Assembly: GCA_963921195.1 (NCBI GenBank)
Contig: OY992537.1
Coordinates: 57,622,313 to 57,686,312, forward strand
DNA: 64,000 nt
Origin: Pegoplata infirma
Lineage: Eukaryota > Arthropoda > Insecta > Diptera > Anthomyiidae
Direction: 5' to 3'
Both the position numbers and the translations under genes were made by a program. The notes below the pieces were generated by a model. It was not told the DNA's origin. It searched no databases and was given only the letters and a program-made list of their open reading frames with translations. The stretch's first letter is position 1, and every line of letters starts with the position of its first letter. Shown here one piece after another: positions 36,292 to 49,310 of this stretch.

Positions 36292-39200
36292 ATGGATTTT
36301 GAAAATGAGGAAAATGATCGTTTAAAGTTCCAACATTTAGCAGGATCAAAATTATTAAAACGTCCCCCATTATATAGTAAAAACGGAGAGTAAGTTAAAA
36401 ACAGGATACATTATGATAGTCTATAAACTAATGTTTGGTTATCTCTTACAGACATTTGATGTTCCTTGCCGATAAAGACATCAAAATTTATTCAACCGTA
36501 ACTACACAATTTGTGCGACAATTAGAAGGTTCCACTACTTCTCTAGTAGACTTTGAGCTGGATTTACAAAATGATGAACTTATTGTAGCCTGCAATACAT
36601 CGGGTGAAATTTTAACATGGTTTTGGAAAACGGGTCAATTGAAGAGTACCGTACTGATTGCGGAAGCATTCGTTGGCAAAAAAGCAGTTATTACCAATTT
36701 CAATTTGTTAAATTTATATGGCAAATCAGAGTTGTCCTATGCATTTGTATGCATGAAAGTTGAAAGTACCACTCCGAGACAATGGCGTGTAGTGGATCGT
36801 GAAACAGGCAAATTTGTTAAAGTAAATTGTGATTTAAGATTAACGTAAGTTGTACATTGCATTGTTGTTTTTAAATAACGTATATTTGAAAATTGTTTTC
36901 GTTTTACTTACAGCGGAAAGACCCCCATGGTGACTGTGGACAATAAAAACTTTCCGAACATAGCAGTGGTTCAAGATTTTTATGTTTATTTTATAAATTA
37001 TAAAACATGGCATCAAGTTAGGTATGTGTTTGCATTTTTTTCCAATTTTTAATATTACTATCTGGATGAAAATCATATCGTAGGAAAGGGCTTAACTGGC
37101 ATTACTCCAAATTTTTAAAAATAAACATCATTGGTAGACCTGTGGTCACAGTACAGACCAGTATGCAAACAATGGTGCTAATTTCGTACTTTCCAATATG
37201 GTGGCATGGTTTTTAGTACAGAATTATCATCGCTGCCTATTGTATGTGTGCCTGTACGTGTGAGCTTTTGTGTATGTATTTTTGTTGTTTGCTTACGTTT
37301 TGTATGAAACGTCAAAAGTTACACCGTGTGCTGTCACTAATACTTACACACATCAAATGCGACTCTGTGAACCTACTACTCATGTACTGTGGTCTGAACA
37401 TTCGCCTTTGGCTATCGCCAAAAAGCACTTTCCGGCTTCGGGCACATTTTTAGCTAAATTTGACTATTAAAATAGAAAAATAAAAATTTGGCTTAATTCA
37501 AGTTTACGTCTACCTATCCAAATCTGATTAAACTTTAAGCATTGAAGAAGTACTTCATTCTAAGTCGGGTGGTACCACTTCTGTCGCGGGCAAACGCAAA
37601 AAAGAGGGTGGGCGTGGCCGTAAAAACCAAACTTTTTTTTTTGCAATTTTCTCAAAACCTACTTAACGTGCATGGTTGAATTAAAGCTTAAATAAAAGCT
37701 TGTTTTAAGACCTTTCTTCTGGTATGCAAATAGTTGGGTTTTACATAGTTGGGAGTGTGTAAATGTCAATTTTAGAAAAATAAAAAAAAATACAAAATTA
37801 CTGATTTTTTGACTTGTCATCAATTATATAGTATGTATTTTATGGATCTAAGTTAAAGTTAAGGTCAAGACCTTTCCATTGATATATAATGTAAACGCAA
37901 GCGTTTTTAAAAAAATGGTCCAATCCCGTTAAAATTTGAAAAGAAGATTTATGAATACAAAATACAATAATGGTCAAATTTTAAGACGATACCTACTATA
38001 TTATAGTAGGTATCGTCTTAAATCGTCTTAATATTTTTAAAGCTGACATCATATTCGAAAAATATTTCTATCTGAAAAAGCTTCAGAATCTGAGATATTT
38101 CTAAGTGAAATAGTTCTCGGAATCTGAAGGTATTTCTTAAAAAAAAATTTCTCATTATTTCAAAATATTTCTATGCAAATCTTAGTATTTTTGTATATGA
38201 AAAATAAAGCAGAATTTTTCTATCGCAAGGGAAAAATGTCATGGAAAAAAGAATTTGTTTATAAAAAAAATAAAGCAAAAACTAAAACTTGTTTTATTTT
38301 TTGATTAATTTTTAGATGGATGAATGCTCACAAAGTACCGATAACTGCCCTTAAAATGCATCCATCAGAAGAATGTTTAGCTACAGGTGATGAACTCGGT
38401 AAAATTTTCTTATGGCGTAATTTTTATAAACAGGAACGTGTAACAACTGTAAGTAAAGCGAATACAAATATTTTTATTATTTTTTAATCAATCCATTCTT
38501 ACAGACCTTATATCATTGGCATCACACTAAAATTACTAGCATTTGTTTTACCACTTCCGGTGCAAATTTTTACAGTAGTGGTGATGAATCTGTAATGGTT
38601 AAATGGCATATAGAAAATCCTGAATTGCAACAATACTTACCACGTACAGTTTCAAAAATCTGTCATATTACCACAAGCCCCGATAATACAAATGTGGCTA
38701 TGTGTACCGTCGATAATGGTGTCCAAATAGTTGGTACTGAAAAGACTATACTGAAGAATTTACAAGAATTCACTTATATAGCTGATGATAAAACTGAAAA
38801 GGAAAAATTTCCTGTGGGTTTACGCTTAAATCCACGTACTAATTCTTTGGTATTAAATGGTCGTACTGGTTCTTTACAATTTTATAATACCTATACGAAA
38901 AGTTTGTTGTATAATGTAAGTTTTTTTTTTTAGCAGGTATCATTTTTTAAACTTAACTTAATATATAATTTTTTTTTTTATTTTTTGTATCTATAGATGA
39001 ATGTGGTCAATCAAAATATATTATCAGAAGAAAGAGATTGTATTTTATATGATATACGTGTTACTAAAGCTGCTTTTAATATTGATTGGATGGCTACTGG
39101 TGAAGTTTTTAATGATGAACAACATTTACCGGAATTACGTTTAAAATTTTGGAAATATCAAGAGGAATCACAAAGGTAAGTTTTTAAATAACTGGTTGAT

Positions 39201-42200
39201 ATTAATCACTATACTATCGAGGAGTTATTCATTTTATTTTAAAATTAAGTTGAAAAAAAAATCAATCTGGACTACGATGACGTAAAAAGAAAATTATTGA
39301 CTTTAAATAAACGACATTAGTTTTTTTGATTTTCATGACATAAAATTCTACAATAACAGTCGTTTTTTGATGTTAAATGTTCTGCGTTGAAAGGATTTTT
39401 TAATGATTTTTTGAAGATCAGGGACAGGAAATTCCTGTATGCCTGAAAACAACCAAATTTTCGGCTTAAAAAAAATTTCTGTACTTTGTATACAAATTTA
39501 CAGTAATTCTTTAATATATTTTTCCTATTTACAGATATGCTTTAAATACTAACATAGAACTACCACACGAAGGTGGTTTTAAGGCTATTGCATTTTCTAA
39601 TGACTATCAAGTAGACAATCTACTATGTGCCACTTTAGGTGAAGATAACATTATTAAAATGTGGTCTTTAGAAGACTCTGATAATATCTATAAAGAAGGA
39701 AAAACTTGGTATTGTATTGCACAAACCTCATACAAAAATCTACCCATAGAATCTATATCTTTCTCACAAGATGGCTCTCTATTAGCCGCTGGTTTTGGCA
39801 ATACTCTGTGTATATATAAATCTGATAATTTAAAATTAAAAGCCGCTCTTACCGGATCAAATGGCATGGATGGTTGTGTTACTAAAGCCCAGATAAGAAT
39901 ACCTACGAAAAATATCAATGGTGCTAAAACGGAATTAGTTGAACAACGTAAAAAGATAATGCAATTATTTACTAATATGTTGGATACCAATGAGGAAACT
40001 TTAATCAAAGAATTGCAAAAGACATTAAAAAATACGAAAGCTGAAAGCACAAATGAAAAACCTTTGGAAAAATTGGATGATAAACAAAAACAAACATTAT
40101 ATAAGAAAATTTTACAAATGCATGAATTAAATCTGTTTCAAAAAGTTTTAATCTATCAAAAATTGGGCATAGCCTGCAAGGTTCATCCACAAGTGCAAAC
40201 AAAATTTGCAGAATATTTAAATAAAAGTGTTAATTCGAAAAGCAACAAAGTTAATGATTTAAATTCTAAAATTCATCGTTTAAATTTAAAACAACGCTTT
40301 AAAGCCAAATATCGTTTGCAAGAACATTGTAAACGTCAAAAAAACTATGACTATAAAATCAATAATAAATTAGTTAATCTAATGAGTCTATTAAATTTAG
40401 AAAAAATTGTCGATCAAAAACAATTAACAAATGGTGTTGAAAAGGTGTCTATTGAACCTGTATTGGTTTTACCGCCTAAACCAACAATTGCTGAAATATC
40501 CCATGTACAATTTGCTGCTGGAGAGTATGCTCATTTGGTGGCTGTATGTACGGAGCGACGAGTTTTAATATGGAATCTATTGACATTACGTTTGCAATCG
40601 GTGGTGAAATTAAGTGTTAAGCATTTAACATTTGATCCACAAACAAATTTGATGGCAGCTGTAACGCAAAATAATGAATGTAAGTGTTTTTTAATACAAA
40701 ATTATCTTACGCCCGTTTTTAAAATGAAAATCGAGTGCCTAAACAGCGAGTGTGTAAATTTTTTTATAACAGTTTGAATTAGGAAAATTAAGGCAATTGG
40801 TCTTAGCCATTTCTCATTCAAGACCAAATAATAAAGGGATTAGAACTAAAGTTCTAATTTCTGAAATTCTCTCCTACAAAAACCTTCATTTTACTATAGA
40901 TAATTAAGGCTGCGTTTTTGACATATCGCTTTAACTTAGTTTAACCGGAAGTTTTATTAAACTTTATAAAAATAAAACCAAGTTTAATTAAGCATTCTGT
41001 TTTTCAGTTCAAGTTTAGCAAATGTCGATTAACGCGGTATTGCCATACCAAATGCCACATTTCCAGTTAGAATAGTTGTCATCATCGCACATTTTTTCGA
41101 ATAAAATACCACAACATGGCAATACTAACCAGTATATTTGAAAATCAGAGGTGTTTTTTTTACGTTTTTGTACCTAAGTTTAACTCTCCAACATTGGTGA
41201 GTTAAACTTAAAATAAACCACATCTCAAAAACAGAATTTGTGGTTTTAACTCAGTTTAAACCTAAAATCATTAAATTTTACAACTCAAAAACTCGCCCTA
41301 AGTAGTTCACAAAAACTATTTAAAATTATTAAAACAAAAAAAATCAAATTTTTATACAAAATTTTTTCCCGTTCTTTTCCATGTCGTTTCCTGTTCTTCT
41401 TCATTTTGTTCCATGTAGGTTTCATTCCTTTCCGTACAAAATGCGTTAAAGAAATAAAAAAACCTTCAGACTTTATTTCAATAGATATAAATAGTACCAT
41501 TTTACTTTTAACTCCAAACAATTTTAATTTCTAAACATGTTCTTTTTAATAAGGCCTTTTTATAAGGTACCAATTTTACATTTTTACATCCTTTTGCCCC
41601 TTAGAATCAAAGATACAAAAACTTTTTTTAAAATATTTTTTTTGTTTTTGCTGGAGGGTCAAAGATTTAAAATTTCAAGTTTAAAAGACCATTATTTTAG
41701 GAAATCCTAACAGTACCATTTTTTTACCTCTTGTTGCCCTTTTAGTATCAGAAATTCCTAAAAGTATTTTTTTGAAATGTTTTGTTTCGAAGGTCCTACA
41801 TTTCAAAATTTAAGCTTTTATTACCACTATTTTTAGTAGATCGAAAAATTACCAAAGTCCCCTTTTTTACTCTTTTAGAATCGAAACTTTCTAAAGAGTA
41901 CTTTTTGTCATGGTCCTACATTCCTAATTTCATGTATATCAGGGATGGAAAAGTTAGTACTTTAGTACTTTTTTCAGTACTTTTTCACTCTCAAAAATAC
42001 CGTAGTACTCCCGCGACTGATTTAGTACCTTTTCTATACCAGACGATTTCATACATTTTTCACCAAAATCCAATAAATCGACCGATTTTCATTGAAAAAA
42101 TGTTTTAAAAGCTTCAAATAAATGAAATTTTTAATTTTAGCCAACCTTTATTGAAGTTTTCTCTAAAAAATAAATAAACGAATAAGGAGGATGTTATCAA

Positions 42201-45200
42201 TTTAAGAACTTTTATATTGAATTATACCCAGTTTCTTCTTATTTGTCGCAGACGAACGACGTTTGTCGTACCGAAACCGGACTTTAATTTTTTTAGTACC
42301 GTCGAGGGCGAAAAAGTACTTTTTTGGTTGAGCTCCAGTACCATTTCCAAATTCCGATTTTCCATCCCTGATGTATATAGAACAGTGGTCGGCAGAAAGA
42401 GGCATATGAAAGTATTTGTGTTTTAATAAAAATATGCATGTGTTGGTGTATTTCTTCAACAAAGCGACATCAACCTGCTTTGAAGAAAGTAAGCTTGCTA
42501 CTGAATAAAATATTTGTTCTTTTTATGCTCTTTGTTGATTTTTTGTTGACATTCGTGTTGTATACATGTGAATAACCGATTGTGTTCGGCTCCAGCGTGC
42601 AATGGGTGCCGACCACTGATATAGAATCATTTTTTCAGGAGATAGAAAAAGTACCAAAGTATAATTTTTTACTCTCGGAATTCCTAAAAGGTATGTTTTT
42701 CAGATTTGTTTGGTTTTTTCGATGAAGGATCCTACATATTGAAAATGGAAATTTGTATGACCATTTTTTAAAAATCGAAAAAGTACCAAAGTACACGTTT
42801 TATCTCCTTAAAAACTCAAAACTTTCTAAAAAGTGCTTCTGCCAAGATGGTTTTTTTTCGCTGAATGATCATGCATTTCAAATTTCAAGTAGCTGAAACC
42901 ATTATTTCAGGAAATAAAAAAACAGTACCAAAGAACAAATTTTTTCATTATACATATATAAGTTTCTTTGGCAATAATTTCAGGAGAGAGAAAAAAGTAC
43001 CAAAGTTCACTTTTTACCACTTTTTGCCCTAAAAATAGCAATTACCATATTAAAAATGTTTTTCCATTGAAGGATTCTACATTTCAAATTTCAAGTACCA
43101 TTATTTTATGAAATACTAGCTTACCATCCCGGTACTACGTTACCGGTTGTATTGAATACCGAATAATAGAAGGATAAGGATTACTCTATGATTTCAAAAA
43201 ATTCCCCTAGGTAGTCTTTGTTTTATTTACTTGTGGACGTTTACGTCTTTCATAAAATAATATTTCAATGAATAATTTAAACAATACAATTTGAATAACT
43301 TCGCTGGTACGTTATCATGTGCGTTCCAGTGAAAAAAATTTTTTTGACAATTTTCGAGCCCTTATATCAGGTTTTTGGATTTAAAGTGAATAAATATTTC
43401 AGTGAAAAAAGAAATGGGAATAAAAATAAGTTTGAGTGAAAAAACATATAGGGAGAAAAAATATGGAATAAAAAAAGTTAAATACGATAAATTTGAGTAA
43501 AAAGTATCATTCCATATTGTTCCCTGCTCTATTTCATTTCGATCCCCGTTCTACTCCATTTATTTCCAATTTCTCCTTTTGTTCCATGCAAGTTTCATTC
43601 CTCTCCGTATAATATGCGTTAAAGAAATAAAAATTTATATTGTCGTTATTTTATAGATATGAAAAGACCATTTTACACCACTTTTACCAGGTACCCCTTT
43701 TTATCCTAAAATTTTAAATTTTAAAATATGGCTGTTATTTCTGGGGCTTTTAGTTTAATAGTTAGATAGGTAAAAATAACCATTTGCCACCTCTTCCCTT
43801 AAAATTAAATTTTCCAAAAAAAAAATGTTTGTGCTAGTTGATCCTATATTTAAAATATAAAGTTTCTGAACCATTATTTCAAGAAATATAAGAATAACCA
43901 AATTTACACTTCTTTATCCCCTTTGCAATCAGTCGCGACCCTTAGAAACAGAATTTCCTAAAATAAAGCATTCAAAATTTCAGTGCCTAGAATCATTACT
44001 TCATGAAATATAAAAAGTATCAAAAAACCCTTTTTTATACCTCTAGAAACGGATTTTTTTAAAAAATACTTTAGCAGAATGTTTTTTCACCGAAGTACCC
44101 TACATTCCAAAATTCAAGCTTCTAAGGTCATTATTATAGAAACAAAAAAAGTACCAAAAGTACACTTTCTTACCCCCGTTAGAAACGGAATTTCCAAAAA
44201 GTTTTTCTTCCAGAATGTTTTTTTCTTCATCGAAAAATCCTACATTTCATATTTCAATTTTCTAGGATCATTGTTTCAGCACTTTCGGTACTTTTAATAA
44301 AAGGTACTTATATTAAAGGTAATTTTTGTAAAAGGTACTTTTTATAAAAAGTACTTTTTATAAAGAGTACTTTTTATAAAAGGTACTTTTTATAAATGGC
44401 ACTTTTTATAAAAGGTACTTTTTATAAAAGGTACTTTTTATAAAAGGTACTTTTAATAAAAGGCACTTTTTATAAAAGGTACTTTTTATAAAAGGTACTT
44501 TTAATAAAAGGTACTTTTTATAAAAGGTACTTTTTATAAAAGGTACTTTTTATAAAAGGTACTTTTTATAAAAGGTACTTTTTATAAAAGGTACTTTTTA
44601 TAAAAGGTAATTTTTATAAAAGGTACTTTTTATAAAAGGTACTTTTTATAAAAGGTACTTTTTATAAAAGGTACTTTTTATAAAAGGTACTTTTTATAAA
44701 AGGTACTTTTTATAAAAGGTACTTTTTATAAATGGTACTTTTTATAAAAGGTACTTTTAATAAAAGGTACTTTTTATAAAAGGTACTTTTTATAAAAGGT
44801 ACTTTTTATAAAAGGTACTTTTTATAAAAGGTACTTTTTATAAAAGGTACTTTTTAAAAAAAAAATAATTTTTATAAACGGTACAGAATTTTCAGAAAGT
44901 ACTTGTTCCAGAATTTTTTATTTTACTAATGGATCCTACATTCTAAATTTCAAGTTTGAATGACCATTATTTTAGTAAATAAAAAAAAGTACCAAAAGTA
45001 CACTTTTTACCCATTTTACTCCCGTAGAATCTACATTGGCAAAAACCCAGCCGTAGTGTATCTTTTTTCCCGGAAGTGAACCGAAATTGCAAATTTCAAG
45101 TTTCTAGTACCATTATGTCAGGAGATATAAAAAGTACCAAAAGTACAGTTTTTACCCACTCAGAATCAACACTGGCAAAAATCCAGCCTTAGTGGATCTA

Positions 45201-46479
45201 TATTTCGGGAGGTGAACATACAGTCCAAATTTCAAGTCTCTATGACCATTATTTCAGGAGATATTAAAAGTACCAAAAGTACAGATTTCTACCCTTTTTA
45301 CCCCCTTAGAACCAACATTGGCAAAAACCCAGCCTTACTGGATCTAAAATCCATAATGTAAACATACAGTCCAAATTTCAAGTCTCTATGACCATTATTT
45401 CAGGAGATATAAAAAGTACCAAAAGTACAGTTTTTTACCCTTTTTACCCCCTTAGAATCAACACTGGCAAAAATCCAGCCTTAGTGGATCTATATTTCGG
45501 GAGGTGAACATACAGTCCAAATTTCAAGTCTCTATGACCATTATTTCAGGAGATATAAAAAGTACCAAAAGTACAGTTTTTTACCCTTTTTACCCCCTTA
45601 GAATCAACACTGGCAAAAATCAAGCCTTGGCGGTTCTATATTCCGGGAGGTGAACATGCAGTCCAAATTTCAAGTCTCTACGACCATTATTTCAGGAGAT
45701 ATAAAAAGTACCAAAAGTACAGTTTTTTACCCTTTTTACCCCCTTAGAATCAACATTGGCAAAAATCCAGCCTTAGTGGATCTATATTCCGGGAGGTGAA
45801 CCTACAGTCCAAATTTCAAGTCTCTAGCTTCAGCGGTTTGGGCTGGGCGATGATGAATGAGTATATCAGTCAGTCAGTCAGTCAGTCAGTCACATTACTC
45901 TTTTATATATATAGATAGATAAAAAGTACCATAGAACATTTTCTGTTAGGCCCTCGTTTTTCATTTTGACTACGGCTGTTAGACTTGAACATTTTATTTT
46001 AAAGTAATTTCAATTAATTATTATAAATCTTTTTAATTTTTTTAGTACATCTTTTTCAACCCAATGTACCATTGCCCATTTATCAACGTCGTAATTTACC
46101 TAATTTGTATGGTATTGCTTGGATACCAAGACGTTATCCTAAACAAAGATCTATTAATTTAGATTGGCAGGCTCAATCTACTTTATATTTCTTAAATGAA
46201 GATCAAGTAAGTATCTCCACAACATTTTTTTATTTTGTTGCTTGTAGCCTTTATTAATAAAAACCTTCCTTTTTTTAGGAAATTATTTTCTTAAATTCAC
46301 CCAACGAAAAATCACCTGATGTCCCTGCTCCTATTGTATTTGACAATGCTGCAACTGACTCTATACGTTTTTCTACATTTGGCACTTATGCTACAAAAGC
46401 TGTTAATGAAAAACCGACAGCTTTACGTTCATCTGGTCCTTTAGTTTTAGGAAATTCTGACAAATCTGCAGTAAGAGAG
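36292..46479 (+). CDS. WDR75: WDR75 (UTP-A / t-UTP nucleolar WD40 protein), 3' end not in view
   Basis: Nine coding exons: 36292-36389, 36452-36844, 36914-37021, 38316-38448, 38505-38915, 38997-39175, 39535-40679, 46046-46206 and 46279-46479. All have GT-AG borders and consistent phase, giving 943 codons without a stop. The protein is the orthologue of human WDR75 / yeast Utp17, a tandem beta-propeller of the UTP-A complex that supports pre-rRNA transcription and early 18S processing in the nucleolus. Diagnostic stretches are DGKIRLWRNFY-like (DELGKIFLWRNFY), LYHWHH, LVLNGRTGSLQFYN, ELPHE and YGIAWIPRRYP. Exon 7 holds a lysine-rich, helix-prone insertion of about 205 residues (about 548-757) absent from the human protein. 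After 46479 the conserved C-terminal part (about 100 aa) is missing, so further exon(s) must lie beyond an intron of at least 17.5 kb. Confidence 0.93.
37980..38022. repeat. Perfect 21-bp-arm hairpin in WDR75 intron 3
   Basis: The arm TTTAAGACGATACCTACTAT(A) is followed, after a single T, by its exact reverse complement. Part of the arm (AATCGTCTTA) is repeated just after it. Intron 3 otherwise (37022-38315) holds no exon; it contains a GGGTGGGCGTGGCC stretch near 37607. Confidence 0.85.
38080..38240. repeat. Decayed 35-bp satellite remnant
   Basis: CTTCAGAATCTGAGATATTT, TTCTCGGAATCTGAAGGTAT and similar words keep the 35-bp satellite core with heavy divergence. About four units, in WDR75 intron 3. 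Confidence 0.6.
40680..41530. other. Start of WDR75 intron 7
   Basis: A/T-rich intronic sequence with a foldback-like pair around 40920-41280 (TTTAACTTAGTTTAA-type words and their complements). No exon is seen. Confidence 0.4.
41940..42370. mobile_element. hAT-like MITE with CAGGGATGGAAAA ends
   Basis: Ends CAGGGATGGAAAA and, reverse-complemented, CAGGGATGGAAAA are flanked by the perfect 8-bp duplication ATGTATAT (41932-41939, 42371-42378). The interior is rich in AGTACTTT words. Confidence 0.9.
42383..42618. mobile_element. hAT-like MITE with CAGTGGTCGGCA ends
   Basis: Ends CAGTGGTCGGCA / TGCCGACCACTG have the perfect 8-bp duplication ATATAGAA (42375-42382, 42619-42626). Its left duplication overlaps the right duplication of the neighbouring MITE by four bases. 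Confidence 0.92.
44282..44862. repeat. 16-bp tandem array (GGTACTTTTTATAAAA)
   Basis: About 36 nearly identical 16-bp units with rare variants (TTTTAATAAAA, GGCAC, AATGG) lie inside the 146-bp array. The unit probably arose by slippage from the AGTACTTTT words of the larger unit. Confidence 0.95.
45867..45892. repeat. (CAGT)n microsatellite
   Basis: Six to seven CAGT units followed by CACATTACTCTTTTATATAT. This 26-bp run marks the end of the 146-bp array before exon 8. Confidence 0.85.
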
Positions 46480-46669
46480 GTAAGTTTGAAATACAATTAT
46501 TTTTTATATTAAACTTCAGATTCAAATTTACCGTTTAGCGAAATTATTGATTCTGAGTTATATTTCGTATTAAAAATTTTTAAATTTAAAAACATTTTTC
46601 CTCTATTCTCAAATTTTTCTATTAATGCCTTTGAAACCGTGAATAGAAAAATTTACGGTTTCAAAGGCG

Positions 46670-46900
46670 TTTTTCGATATAGAAAAATTATCAGATTCTG
46701 AGATATTTTTTTTCATGAGACACATTTTTTGTGCTTTATGCAAAAATTCTCAAATTTAGATACGTTTTTGTCCCCTCAGAGAAAATACTCAGATTCAGAG
46801 GCATTTTCCAGATTCTAAGTCACTCTTTGTAGACAAAATTCTCAGATAATGAAACATTTTTCTTATAAATAAACTTTTTTTTTTAAAAAAAATTTACAGA
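46670..46900. repeat. Decayed 35-bp satellite in last WDR75 intron
   Basis: Several units with recognisable TCAGATTCTGAGATATTTTT, CTCAGATTCAGAGGCATTT and TTTTTCGATATAGAAAAATT words. Confidence 0.6.
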
Positions 46901-46919
46901 TTCTGACTCACACGGACCC

Positions 46920-48547
46920 AAATACCCTCCCAGTCAGAAAAATACAAGCGGGCCAAGGTTGGCAAAGCGTTGGCAAAGGTGTTGCCAACGTTAGCAAAAT
47001 ACCAGATTTACAAAAAAATACTGTACAGATACAATACCAAAACGATAACACCAAAAAGCGCCTTGGCCAATATGTTTTTCTAATGTTGGCCCACTGTTGG
47101 CAAAACAAAAAATATTGTACATTCCCAGTATTTAATTTTTATTTTATACAATGCCAAAGCCAGAATGATAACACCAAATAAGGCTTGGCCGATATGTTTT
47201 TCTGATGTTGGCAAAAAAATATAGATTTTTTCCGTACTTAATCGTCACTTTTCTGTATCTTGCAAAAAATGTCGTAGAATGTAGAATCGAATGGTAAAAT
47301 TGACAATAAGTTGAGCCGTTTTTGCTCCTCAGGAGAATGCGATCAAAACCTGGGCTTAAGTCGTGGAGAGGCACGGGAAGTAGTTGGAATTTTTTCAAAA
47401 AAGTTTTATGGCTAAACGTCGTAAAAAATGTGGTCCAAAAAAGAAATTATTTGAAAACGAACTTTAATATTTATATATTTTTATACACTACACCCTCTGT
47501 GGTACAGGCTATAATAACTTTGTGCTGATGTTCTAGAGCCACCTTCAAGCATATTGTACGTCTGTCTCAAAATTACTTTTTGTCCGCCCGTGTTAGTCTT
47601 TCCATGTAAACGTTGTACGCTCGATACAGGCCTCAGTTTTTAAAAGATTTGTCTAAAGCATGAAGTTTAATACGGCGTTCACACTTGCTGTTTTGAAGTG
47701 TTCAAGAGTGAGATGTTTAAAAAAGTCTTTGTTCTGTGTCCATTACGTTTTTATTCTGCTACTGGTGTTTTGTTGAACAACTTGTTTAAGGTCGCTAGTG
47801 TGAATGCCATGATGAAATCGGTTCATGTCTTGAAATAGACCACATACAAACATCATCTTTAAATATGGGACCTTAACAACCGTATTTTAATAGGTATCCT
47901 TTCGTATTCAGAAATCATCATTTCAAATTTAAAAGAGATCGGACAAGTCCACATACAAACCATCCTCCGGATTTTTCATAAATCTCAAAATGGGAATTTT
48001 TTGTTTAAATTTTGTTTGTAGGAGTTAAACGTGGACTTTGGTAAACTAATCAAATCTGATTATAATTGGACCATTTCTGGACCAAAGCTACCTACAGACG
48101 ACGCAATATTATGAACATGCAATTATATTGATTGTGTGTGGGTAAGATTGCCTATTGTACAATCGTCAATACCTTTACCATTAGTCTCCATGTACAAATT
48201 GCTTCCGATATTTACTTAAATTGGTTTATTAGCAACAGAAACCAGCATACAATGAGAAATAGATCCAATCGGATCAATGTTTGGAGTTGGGACCTATTTT
48301 TCGGAAAACACTGGTGTTCTTACTTCTTTTTTTTAACAAGGATCAAATAAAAAACCTTAATTAAAAATCAAACCACTTTATCAAATTAATTTAAAAAAAA
48401 GCGGTCGTAAATGTTGAACAAATTGTACTGGCAGTGTACATTTTTTATTGTAATTGCCAACGTTGGCTAGGCATTGGCATTTCCATTAAAACCAACGCTC
48501 TGCCAGTACAATATTTTTGGTACGGTTGGCAATTTCTGACTGCGTGG
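46920..48547. repeat. Inverted-repeat element around a nested family F copy
   Basis: Outer ends CCCAGTCAGAAAAATA (left) and, reverse-complemented, CCCACGCAGTCAGAAATTGC (right), both followed by TTGGCAAA / GCCAAC words. A family F copy sits inside. The target duplication was not identified. Confidence 0.5.
47478..48325 (-). repeat. Interspersed repeat, family F copy 3
   Basis: Reverse orientation: starts TTTATACACTACACCCTCTG and ends with TTCGGAAAACACTGGTG. It is more diverged than the other copies and has lost part of the terminal hairpin. Confidence 0.7.
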
Positions 48548-49310
48548 GAATGATTATACATTTTTTAAAATAACGAACTTAACGAAGCCGAATTTGGACA
48601 CGACCGATACAACATTGGATAGGCCTTCAAAATACCTTTCGACCTGTATAAGATGTTCATATAGTTTCTTTTGAAGAAATGGGAAAAATCCTCAAAAAAC
48701 AAAAAAAATCGTGTTTTTCAACCTCCCCTTTGACCCGCTAAATGTAAGATTGGGCAGCTACAAAAAAACAGGCAACTCTTATTTTGCTCCCTCTTTCCTA
48801 TGTGCAAGTTTCAGGACAATCGGTGGGTGCCCTGTGAAAGACCTTCCTTGTTAGTCGGCAAATCGGTCAAGTCCTTTTTTAATTTTTTATTTTAGGAGGG
48901 ACAAAAAATGACAAAAAAATAAAAAATAACAAGAGTTCTAACTTTGTGTGTGAACAGTTGCGGAAAAACGCTTCCCGCTCCAATTGTGATTATTCTCTAA
49001 GACATCGATATGAAGCTCATTGACCGGCACTAGGACTAAGCGAATCTGAAAAGTAAATTTTTTCGGCCCGCTCCTTTTTGGGAGCGTGGATATAAAATAA
49101 TTATTAAAATTAATGATAAAATTGTATTTATTAAGTGCAAAAACCATAATTAATCTGTTTGTCAACATTTATCGCAGGGGGAGTAGGTGTCTCCAACGTC
49201 TACCGCCAACCCACTTTTCTCCAAGAAAAAGCCTGCATTTGTTTGGGCTCGTTTACTGTTGGAGGGTATAATAAATTCGGCACAGCCGAATATAACACTA
49301 TCACTTATTT
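48548..49310. repeat. Composite of family G-like fragments
   Basis: It contains GGAGGGTATAATAAATTCGG with the TTCGGCACAGCCGAATATAA hairpin at about 49276-49293, plus GGTCCTATTTT-like text shared with 52500-52600. No gene. Confidence 0.5.

Larger units (their letters stand above)
41530..45840. repeat. ~146-bp tandem array with age gradient
   Basis: Units carry ACCATTATTTCAGGAGATAT, AAAAAGTACCAAAAGTACAG, CCCTTTTTACCCCCTTAGAA and TACAGTCCAAATTTCAAGTC. From 45245 they are spaced exactly 146 bp (45245, 45391, 45537, 45683) and nearly identical. Upstream toward 41530 they become progressively diverged but keep the same word order. It fills most of WDR75 intron 7. Confidence 0.85.

Noticed and set aside
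39688..40202. Minus-strand open frames of 120 and 65 codons
   Set aside because: They are antisense shadows of WDR75 exon 7 with no homology.
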